NCBI GenBank assembly: GCA_947474205.1
Contig: CANJIC010000122.1
Coordinates: 1-6,128 of the forward strand
Origin: Planctomycetaceae bacterium
GTDB taxonomy: Bacteria > Planctomycetota > Phycisphaerae > Phycisphaerales > SM1A02
Length of the DNA stretch: 6,128 nucleotides
Reading direction: 5' to 3'
The first letter of the stretch is position 1. Every line of letters starts with the position of its first letter. Shown one piece after another: positions 1 to 5,305 of the stretch. The notes beneath the pieces are model-generated. The model did not search any database. It was not told the origin of the DNA and was given only the letters and a program-made list of their open reading frames with translations. A program made the translations under genes and the position numbers.

Positions 1-209
1 AGCGCGCTGGATTGATAGTCCGTGCCCAACTTGGAAAGTTCGCCGCGCACATGCACCACAAACGGACAGTGATTGCAGATGAACATGACAAGCACCGGAC
101 GGTTGGCGAAATCTTGGCTGCGAATGATTTTCCCCGACGCGGTGTCGGGTAAATCAAAGCGGGGCATGGGCGAATCAAGCGCGATCATGTGGCTTTCAAG
201 GGCGGCCAT
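1..209 (-). CDS. Thioredoxin-like / AhpC-TSA (redoxin) family protein, 5' part only
   Basis: The first 69 residues are present and the rest lies beyond the left edge. The protein opens with a typical redoxin N-terminus: residues 8-22 read MIALDSPMPRFDLPD, then a SGK..RSQDF segment and a beta strand PVLVMF that leads into CNHCPFVVHVR. C45-N-H-C48 is a CxxC redox pair at the thioredoxin-fold active-site position. Family knowledge: proteins with F-I-C-N-H-C-P-F-V are cytoplasmic-type thioredoxin-like or peroxiredoxin-like proteins, often annotated only as 'thioredoxin family protein'; the exact substrate is unknown. No signal peptide is visible. The ATG at 209-207 is chosen because GGAG lies 6 nt upstream; an internal ATG (codon 8) is a weaker alternative. 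It is divergent from the zinc-ribbon gene at 265, with 55 bp between them. Family call fairly secure; specific function open. Confidence 0.88.
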   Translation of the reverse strand, partial: MAALESHMIALDSPMPRFDLPDTASGKIIRSQDFANRPVLVMFICNHCPFVVHVRGELSKLGTDYQSSA

Positions 210-215
210 GTGTGT

Positions 216-219
216 CTCC
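216..219 (-). promoter_or_regulatory. Shine-Dalgarno site of the thioredoxin-like gene
   Basis: On the minus strand this reads GGAG, 6 nt before the ATG at 209-207. It supports that start over the later in-frame ATG at codon 8. Confidence 0.6.
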
Positions 220-264
220 AAAATAGGTGTGCGAAGCGGCGCAATCAATCGTAGACTTTTTTAC

Positions 265-546
265 ATGTCCAAGTATCGCGATGAAGGACCAAGCGCCGAA
301 GATTTGCGCCGCTACGGATTGAACGCCCCCAATGCCGCCGACGCGGTGGTGTATTGCCCCGATTGCGCGGCAGAGATGCACCCGAGCGCGGATATTTGTC
401 CCAAGTGTTTTTGCTTTGTCAGCGGCACGCGGTTGTACAAGCATCCTTGGAAGGAGCGCGCAAAAAAAGGACGCGCCACGTTGATCATTGCGCTGCTTTT
501 ATTCGCATTGCTCTTGCCGTTCATCGCATGGCTGCGATGGTGGTGA
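265..546 (+). CDS. Small zinc-ribbon protein with C-terminal transmembrane anchor
   Basis: This 93-residue protein has three parts. Residues 5-20 are a charged start (RDEGPSAEDLRRYGLN). Residues 31-48 are a zinc ribbon, C31-P-D-C34 and C45-P-K-C48, with a further Cys at 50 (CPKCFCF). Residues 71-90 are one hydrophobic helix (TLIIALLLFALLLPFIAW) ending in RWW, with basic KERAKKGR just before it. This predicts a membrane-tethered protein whose zinc ribbon is probably cytoplasmic by the positive-inside rule. I recall similar GPSAED...CPxC...CPxC proteins in planctomycetes, of unknown function. The frame stays open upstream to 73, but that part is antisense to the thioredoxin-like gene, so the ATG at 265 is preferred. 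No clear Shine-Dalgarno sequence precedes it. Stop is TGA at 544-546. Gene reality fairly likely; role unknown. Confidence 0.78.
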   Translation: MSKYRDEGPSAEDLRRYGLNAPNAADAVVYCPDCAAEMHPSADICPKCFCFVSGTRLYKHPWKERAKKGRATLIIALLLFALLLPFIAWLRWW

Positions 547-562
547 CTCCGAAATTTCGGAG
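547..562. repeat. Perfect 16-bp palindrome, possible bidirectional terminator hairpin
   Basis: CTCCGAAATTTCGGAG is self-complementary and begins directly after the stop codon of the zinc-ribbon gene. It also lies 11 bases past the 3' end of tRNA-Lys on the other strand. In RNA it could form a 6-bp stem with an AAUU loop. There is no T-run on either side, so it is not a textbook intrinsic terminator. Its position between two convergent genes suggests transcript ending or 3'-end protection; a protein-binding site is an alternative. Confidence 0.4.
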
Positions 563-573
563 CAAGAGTGCAA

Positions 574-646
<73 letters not shown>

Positions 647-689
647 GAAGGAAGAAGCGTAACCAAGCATGAACAACTCGGCAAGGTGT

Positions 690-3600
690 TTACGGTTGAG
701 ATTGTTCCAGCGGGGCGGCTGCTCCTTTGGCTCCGTGGCAATGTTTGAATTTTTTACCGCTTCCGCATGGACACATTTCATTGCGTCCAACCACCGCGGC
801 CGCGGCTTGGTTGGGGTTGGCGGCGCGCTTGGAAGCAACTTGCGTGACAACAACTGGCGCTTGATTGGCGGCTTGATCGTTGGCGGTTGAAGCATCTTGC
901 AACGCTGGTGATTGTGGCACAGGGGCTTGTTGTTGCGGCACTTGCGGCACAAGTTCACCTTTGAGCAAAATTTCGCTCAGGCGATTTTGCACGCCTTCGA
1001 GCATCTCGGTGTAGAGCCGCGACGATTCTTTCTTGAACTCAATGCGCGGATCTTTTTGACTGAAGGCGCGGAAACCAATGGCGTCACGGATTTGATCCAT
1101 GCTGCGCAAATGTTCCTTCCACGCGTTGTCAATGGTTTGCAACATGACCCAGCGTTCGAACTGTGAAAGCTCCGTGCGCATGGATTCGCGGATGCGCGCG
1201 GCGACAGCGGCGCGGGGATCGCGTGCAAAGAACGCGCGATCATGCTTGGTGAAGTTGACTTGATATTCCCTTTCAAACCAGCCGCTGGCCATGTCCACAT
1301 CCGCGCCCGCGGCCAGGCACTGCTCAACGCGCGTGTTCATGCGCGGCGCGTCGAAATTTTTCGAGGCCGTGGCAAGCAACTCGCGCAATTCAACTGGATT
1401 TGAGCTTGGCAATTCCTGCGGATTCCAACCCACTTGATAGCGCGTGTTGGCCCAGGTGCAAAATGAAGTCAGCGCCGCCTGCGGATCTGCTTGCAGGCGG
1501 GCGGTGGTGTACTTGATCGCGAAATCAATTGGATAGTTTCGCTCACGCTCGGCGTAGGCCTGGAGCGCGCGGTCAACCAAATGATCCGCGGCCGCTTGAT
1601 CATCCTCGGTTTCAATGAATTCACTTGGCTCAATCTTCACCGACAAATAGCGCTCGGACCACAGGCACAATTCCTTGGCGCTGTAGTCCTCCACCAAAAG
1701 CGAATCAAGCGGAGTCAAGTCAATGGCTTCAATATGTTTGTGCGACGCGGCCTCCAAGAATTGCCGCACGGCGGAACGGTCGCCCGCGTTGATCAAGTCC
1801 GTCGCAATCTCCGCGGCGAAATTCTCTTGCGCCCATTTTTGCAAACCGGAAATATCAAACTCGGGGCTCTCTATTCCTTCGGGCATAATTTCCGCCACCA
1901 CCAATTCAATTTTGTGTTGCGCATCTTCAAGCGCGTCCACCACCAGCATCTTGTGAATTTGATCGCGGTCCTTGCCACGCAAGCGCGACGGCTCAATTTG
2001 CATGTTCATTTTTTCTCGCGCCCATTCGCTGACGCAATTTGGCACGTGCAGTGGTCCAAGGTAAAGCGCGGCCGCTTCACGAATGGCTGGCTCCAAAAAG
2101 CGCCATGAAGCGCCGCGGATATCCACGCCTTCAAGGATGGGTTGGCGCAAGCCGTAGAAATTCTGGCGTTGATATTCCATGGGCTCGTCGTATTCCAAAA
2201 TTTGTTTGCGCGCTTGGAAATTTCGCTCTTCCACTTTGCGCTGCGCTTTTTCAACGGCGCGGTTGAGCATGGGCGCCTCAATGGAATCGCCCTCTTTCAT
2301 GCCCAGCCGCGAAAGAAGTCCAAGCGTGGCTTTGCCCGCGAAAATCTTCATGAGATCATCTTCAAGGCTTAGGAAAAAGCGACTGCTTCCGCGATCACCT
2401 TGACGACCAGAACGGCCACGCAATTGATTGTCAATGCGGCGACTTTCATGGCGCTCAGTGCCAATGATGTGCAAGCCGCCCATGGCTTCAACGCTGGTCC
2501 ACAGTTGCAAACGATGCAGTTGGAAACTTCCAAGCTCATCGAGTTCCTTCAAGAGTTCCGCCTCAGTTCCTGCTTGCGCGCGCTTCTCGCTCACGCCGCG
2601 AAGTTCAACCACCCAGTGGCGCAGCAACGTCAGACGCGCGGTTGAATCATCCATGGCCGCAACGGCGGCGCGTTCAAATTTGGCGCGGCGCACTAGCAAA
2701 TGTTTATCAATCGCCGCCAGAATTTTTGCGTCGGTCCAAGTCGCATCTACTTCACGTGGCGCCATGTCGCGCTTTTTCCAATGCTCAATCAGCGCGGCGC
2801 GATCAATCTTGCCCAACTTAATGTCGGTTCCGCGGCCCGCCATGTTGGTGGCCACCATGACCGCCGCAAGTTGACCCGCGTTGCTGACAATGTCGGCTTC
2901 GCGCTCGTGTTGCTTGGCATTGAGCACTTCATGCTTAATGCCAGGACCTTTGCTGAGCATGGCGCTCAGTTTTTCGCTCTTGTCAACGCTGGTTGTTCCC
3001 ACAAGAACTGGTCGGCCAATGTCATGCAAGCGTGCGATCTCATCAATGATCGCCTTCCATTTATCTTTCTCGCCCAGGAAAACCAAATCGTGGCGATCAG
3101 TTCTGCACGCGGGAACATTGGTGGGAATGCTCACAACATCAAGCCGGTAAATTTCGTGGAACTCGGTGGCCTCGGTGTCTGCGGTTCCAGTCATGCCGGC
3201 AAGGCGCTTGTACAACTTGAAATAATTCTGAATGGTCACGGTCGCCATGGTCTGCGTCTCATCCTTCACCTTCACGCCTTCTTTGGCTTCAACCGCTTGA
3301 TGCAAACCGTCGGACCATTGTCGACCCACCATCTTGCGCCCAGTATTTTGATCCACAATCACCACGCCCATGTCGCCGTCGGCGTCTTGCGCCACCACAT
3401 AGTCGCGGTCAAGTTGATAGACAACGTGCGCGCGGATGGATTGCTCAAGCAAGTGCGGCATGTCCATGTTCTCGCCCACATAAAAACTTCCAATGTTGGC
3501 GATGCGCTGCGCCTCGCCAATGCCGTCATGCGTGAGCACGGCTTTTTTCTTGTCCAACTCAACTTCGAAAAATTGCTTGAACTCATTGCGCTTGGCCTCA

Positions 3601-4751
3601 AGTTGCGGCAAACGCGCGCGCGCCTCTTGCTGCGCTTTGCGCATTTGCGGAATGCTGGCCTTGTCGCGGGCGTTGCGAATGTCGCCTTCAAGCGAGCTCA
3701 TTTCAACGCGGCAAGCCTGCACTTTTTCATCGGCGGCGGTCCATGGTTTCTGCGCTTCGGCCAATTTCATGGCAATCGCATTTGCCATTTCGTAGCGGGG
3801 ACGTTGCCGCTCCGCCAAGCCACTGATGATGAGCGGCGTTCGCGCCTCGTCAATCAGAATGCTGTCCACTTCGTCAACGATCGCGAAGTCGCGCGAGCGT
3901 TGCACTTGATCCTCGGCGCGCAACTTCATGTTGTCGCGCAAATAATCAAATCCAAATTCAGCCGTGGTGCCGTACAAAACATCGCAACGGTACGCGGCGC
4001 CTTTTTCCTCCTGGCTTTGCATGTGCTGCGGATGGATGGCTCCAACAGTCAGGCCAAGCGCGCGGAAAAACGGAAAGGTCCAGTCGCGATCGCGCTGCAC
4101 CAAATAATCATTCACGGTCACCACGTGCACTTGCTTGCTCTCGCAAGAATTTAAATAGCACGCCAGCGGACCCACAATGGTTTTGCCTTCGCCGGTTTTC
4201 ATTTCAGCGATTTGCCCCTCGCTCAACACCACGCCGCCAATAATTTGCACATCAAAGGGACGCGCGCGAAATGGCGGCTTGCTTTGTGAATACACCACGC
4301 GCACCGCGTCGTAGATTTCATTTGGAATGTCAATAAACAGCCAACTTGCAATGGGTTCCTTGCCGCCCAAGAACGCGCCGTCGGGATTCGCGGCGGGCGT
4401 GGCGTCCATGATGGCCTTGGTGTTGTGGAATAATTTCTGCACGTCGGCCGGCAAGCACGATGGATCGAAATTATTTGCAGGATTAAAAATATTTCGAATG
4501 CCGACAGCGCGATCCATGGCCTCACGCGCCGTGGCCAGCATGTCGGGCATCAGGGCAAGGGGTTGCTCGCCAGCGGTGATGCGCTTGCGAAACTCCGCGG
4601 TGCGCGCCAATAATTGCGCGTCGGTGAGCGCGCGAATGGAGGGTTCCAGTTTGTTTACCGCGCTGACCACGCGCAGATAGCGGTTGACCATGCGTTGATT
4701 GCGAGTGCCAAAGACTTTGCGAGCAAGTGCTCCGAAAATTGGTACGCCCAT
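690..4751 (-). CDS. secA: SecA, preprotein translocase ATPase (enlarged form)
   Basis: SecA is the ATP-driven motor that pushes unfolded preproteins through the SecYEG channel at the inner face of the membrane. Visible parts in order: Walker A MKTGEGKT (184-191); DEVD box and IDEARTPLIISG (293-311); a Lys/Glu-rich insert (about 331-405); preprotein-crosslinking region and GRQWSDGLHQAVEAKEG (476-492); RLAGMTGTADTEATEF (516-531); second nucleotide-binding domain with VLVGTTSVDKSEKLS (582-596), ATNMAGRGTDI (634-644) and QLRGRSGRQGD (776-786); scaffold start EYDEPMEYQRQNFYG (853-867); late helices MLQTIDNAWKEHLRSMDQIRD (1203-1223); a Pro/Gln/Ala linker (about 1270-1320); and a SEC-C zinc motif CPCGSGKKFKHCH (1327-1339; C1327, C1329, C1338, H1339). 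At 1353 residues it exceeds the roughly 840-900 of E. coli and B. subtilis SecA, through several insertions. The ATG at 4751-4749 has AGGAG 9 nt upstream; stop is TAA. All ATPase motifs are intact, so it should be functional. Confidence 0.99.
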   Translation of the reverse strand: MGVPIFGALARKVFGTRNQRMVNRYLRVVSAVNKLEPSIRALTDAQLLARTAEFRKRITAGEQPLALMPDMLATAREAMDRAVGIRNIFNPANNFDPSCLPADVQKLFHNTKAIMDATPAANPDGAFLGGKEPIASWLFIDIPNEIYDAVRVVYSQSKPPFRARPFDVQIIGGVVLSEGQIAEMKTGEGKTIVGPLACYLNSCESKQVHVVTVNDYLVQRDRDWTFPFFRALGLTVGAIHPQHMQSQEEKGAAYRCDVLYGTTAEFGFDYLRDNMKLRAEDQVQRSRDFAIVDEVDSILIDEARTPLIISGLAERQRPRYEMANAIAMKLAEAQKPWTAADEKVQACRVEMSSLEGDIRNARDKASIPQMRKAQQEARARLPQLEAKRNEFKQFFEVELDKKKAVLTHDGIGEAQRIANIGSFYVGENMDMPHLLEQSIRAHVVYQLDRDYVVAQDADGDMGVVIVDQNTGRKMVGRQWSDGLHQAVEAKEGVKVKDETQTMATVTIQNYFKLYKRLAGMTGTADTEATEFHEIYRLDVVSIPTNVPACRTDRHDLVFLGEKDKWKAIIDEIARLHDIGRPVLVGTTSVDKSEKLSAMLSKGPGIKHEVLNAKQHEREADIVSNAGQLAAVMVATNMAGRGTDIKLGKIDRAALIEHWKKRDMAPREVDATWTDAKILAAIDKHLLVRRAKFERAAVAAMDDSTARLTLLRHWVVELRGVSEKRAQAGTEAELLKELDELGSFQLHRLQLWTSVEAMGGLHIIGTERHESRRIDNQLRGRSGRQGDRGSSRFFLSLEDDLMKIFAGKATLGLLSRLGMKEGDSIEAPMLNRAVEKAQRKVEERNFQARKQILEYDEPMEYQRQNFYGLRQPILEGVDIRGASWRFLEPAIREAAALYLGPLHVPNCVSEWAREKMNMQIEPSRLRGKDRDQIHKMLVVDALEDAQHKIELVVAEIMPEGIESPEFDISGLQKWAQENFAAEIATDLINAGDRSAVRQFLEAASHKHIEAIDLTPLDSLLVEDYSAKELCLWSERYLSVKIEPSEFIETEDDQAAADHLVDRALQAYAERERNYPIDFAIKYTTARLQADPQAALTSFCTWANTRYQVGWNPQELPSSNPVELRELLATASKNFDAPRMNTRVEQCLAAGADVDMASGWFEREYQVNFTKHDRAFFARDPRAAVAARIRESMRTELSQFERWVMLQTIDNAWKEHLRSMDQIRDAIGFRAFSQKDPRIEFKKESSRLYTEMLEGVQNRLSEILLKGELVPQVPQQQAPVPQSPALQDASTANDQAANQAPVVVTQVASKRAANPNQAAAAVVGRNEMCPCGSGKKFKHCHGAKGAAAPLEQSQP
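735..773 (-). other. SEC-C zinc-binding motif at the SecA C-terminus
   Basis: It encodes C-P-C-G-S-G-K-K-F-K-H-C-H (residues 1327-1339). In known SecA proteins this CxC...CH motif binds zinc and is used for contact with SecB or the ribosome. It is complete here, followed by a 14-residue Ala/Gly/Pro/Gln tail. The flexible linker before it is rich in Pro, Gln and Ala. Confidence 0.93.
1176..1856 (-). repeat. Four diverged copies of a Trp-anchored helical module inside SecA
   Basis: SecA residues 966-1192 hold four segments that align without gaps from a Trp: W973 AQENFAAEIATDLI, W1031 SERYLSVKIEPSEF, W1100 ANTRYQVGWNPQEL and W1158 FEREYQVNFTKHDR. The shared pattern is W-x4-[FLY]-x-[AV]-x-[IWF], followed after roughly 10-20 residues by an Ala/Leu-rich helix. 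Spacing between the Trp residues is 58, 69 and 58. The first copy (DISGLQKW...NF) resembles the single DIPGLQ...F segment of the E. coli helical wing region, as I recall it. This suggests internal duplication of that module. Similarity is weak by eye, so chance is not excluded. Confidence 0.45.
2481..2810 (-). other. SecA insertion inside the second nucleotide-binding domain
   Basis: About 110 residues (648-757) lie between the conserved GTDIKLG and GGLHIIGTERHESRRID segments. In E. coli I recall only about 40 residues here. The insert is charged and mostly helical in character (IDRAALIEHWKKRD, EAELLKELDELGSFQLHRLQLW) and has no motif I recognise. I associate a similar insert with planctomycete SecA. 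The flanking motifs are intact and in frame, so it is a structural elaboration and not damage. Confidence 0.7.
4272..4520 (-). other. SecA N-terminal insertion before Walker A
   Basis: Residues about 78-160 separate the common LMPDMLATAREA segment from RPFDVQIIGGVVL. Walker A therefore starts at residue 184, about 80 later than in E. coli SecA as I recall it (about 102). The insert reads IRNIFNPANNFDP...NTKAIMDATPAANPDG...FIDIPNEIYDAVRVV and has no catalytic motif that I recognise. It sits at the entrance to the first nucleotide-binding domain. Confidence 0.65.
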
Positions 4752-4760
4752 TTGGGGTGA

Positions 4761-4765
4761 CTCCT
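4761..4765 (-). promoter_or_regulatory. Shine-Dalgarno site of secA
   Basis: AGGAG on the minus strand, 9 nt before the ATG at 4751-4749. It fixes the secA start. Confidence 0.75.
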
Positions 4766-4825
4766 AGAAAAAGTGCGCTTCACGAAATGTGTCGCGCCAA
4801 AAGTGTGGATTGTAAATTTAAGAAA

Positions 4826-4854
4826 ACTGTACGAACTACTTCAACGCTTGCCAA
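4826..4854 (-). promoter_or_regulatory. Candidate sigma70-type promoter for secA
   Basis: On the minus strand, TTGGCA (4854-4849; five of six to the -35 consensus) is followed after exactly 17 nt by TACAGT (4831-4826; four of six to the -10 consensus). Transcription from here would give a leader of roughly 65-70 nt. It lies between the stop of the small Cys gene and the secA start, so secA could be transcribed independently of that gene. This is by-eye matching only; promoter consensus in this organism is not known to me. Confidence 0.4.
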
Positions 4855-4864
4855 TGGAACGAGG

Positions 4865-4879
4865 TTGGCTCAAAGCCAA
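4865..4879. terminator. Short hairpin after the small Cys-protein gene, terminator-like
   Basis: TTGGCT-CAA-AGCCAA is a perfect 6-bp stem with a 3-nt loop. On the minus strand it starts 6 nt after the TGA stop (4888-4886) of the small Cys-protein gene and precedes the candidate secA promoter. No clear T-tract follows, so termination is uncertain; read-through into secA is possible. Confidence 0.35.
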
Positions 4880-4885
4880 TCCAGT

Positions 4886-5188
4886 TCAACGCGTGGGCGG
4901 AGGTAGATCCAAAATTTTCCAAGCCGACTTGGCGTCAGGAATTTCTGCAACAGTCGAATCAATTGATGCGACATGAATTTGATTGGAGTTCTTTTGTCCC
5001 AGCGGCGAATACGCGCTCTTGGCGTTGGCGGGAGTTTGCTCAAAGCAGGTGAATGAACACATGGTGCAATTGGTGCGGGCTGTTCCCATGCCAGAACTTG
5101 CAAGCACGGTCACGGCCATGGCGCTTAGGAACATCACCGCAACAATGGCGGCTGGTCGCAAATGAACGGTCGAGCGCTTGGCAAGCAT
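4886..5188 (-). CDS. Small exported or membrane-anchored Cys-containing protein, unrecognised
   Basis: I do not recognise this 100-residue protein. It starts with a basic stretch (AKRSTVHLR), then a hydrophobic segment at 12-30 (PAAIVAVMFLSAMAVTVLA) followed by SSGMG, which fits a Sec signal peptide or N-terminal anchor. No lipobox is seen. The exported part opens with three close cysteines, C41-T-M-C44-S-F-T-C48, and continues as a polar tail ending DLPPPTR. Codon use resembles that of its neighbours, with many Cs and Gs at third positions. No good Shine-Dalgarno sequence precedes the ATG at 5188-5186; codon 19 is an alternative start but would truncate the signal. It lies upstream of secA on the same strand with a 134-bp gap, and is divergent from the metal ATPase gene with 117 bp between. 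A metal-binding or redox role is only an inference from the Cys cluster and this neighbour. Confidence 0.6.
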   Translation of the reverse strand: MLAKRSTVHLRPAAIVAVMFLSAMAVTVLASSGMGTARTNCTMCSFTCFEQTPANAKSAYSPLGQKNSNQIHVASIDSTVAEIPDAKSAWKILDLPPPTR

Positions 5189-5219
5189 GTCAACACAGTA
5201 TGCGTGCGAAATGTGATTT

Positions 5220-5257
5220 GGGCAAGTGAAATATGGAATTACTTCTATGATTTGCCC
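5220..5257. promoter_or_regulatory. Inverted repeat in the divergent intergenic region, possible operator
   Basis: GGGCAA (5220-5225) and TTGCCC (5252-5257) form an inverted pair with 26 bp between them. A second pair, GGCAAGC (5180-5186) and GCTTGCC (5295-5301), encloses it with nearly the same centre (about 5239-5241). A good -10-like TATGAT lies at 5246-5251 on the plus strand, but I find no -35 at normal spacing. The region separates two divergent starts, where a shared regulator could act. It does not match the CueR, CsoR or CopY operator patterns that I know. The arms are short, so chance is possible. Confidence 0.3.
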
Positions 5258-5305
5258 GTGCAGACCAACATTACGGACTCAGTATTTGTCCTAGGCTTGC
5301 CTTAG

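Noticed and set aside
214..250. TTGATT...17 nt...TATTTT promoter-like pair before the thioredoxin-like gene
   Set aside because: The -10 element would touch the Shine-Dalgarno site, so the transcript would start too late to include it fully. Not a credible promoter for this start.
73..264. In-frame upstream extension of the zinc-ribbon gene by 64 codons
   Set aside because: Most of it is exactly antisense to the thioredoxin-like gene, which has a clear family match and its own ribosome site. The ATG at 265 starts a compact, sensible protein.
1491..2108. 205-codon plus-strand open frame opposite secA
   Set aside because: Antisense shadow of secA with no domain and no ribosome site that I can see.
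2700..4154. 484-codon plus-strand open frame opposite secA
   Set aside because: It is antisense to highly conserved SecA motifs. Its length follows from the GC-biased third positions of secA codons, and it shows no recognisable domain.
4773..4976. 67-codon plus-strand open frame between secA and the small Cys-protein gene
   Set aside because: It runs through the secA leader and the 3' end of the Cys-protein gene on the opposite strand. It has no ribosome site and no recognisable features.
4983..5165. 60-codon plus-strand open frame and a 77-codon minus-strand frame (4870-5103) overlapping the small Cys-protein gene
   Set aside because: Only the 4886-5188 minus frame gives a signal-like N-terminus and balanced composition. 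The others look like shadows.
5271..5297. TTACGG...TAGGCT as a promoter for the metal ATPase
   Set aside because: Spacing is only 15 nt, both boxes match the consensus poorly, and the site is almost on top of the start codon.
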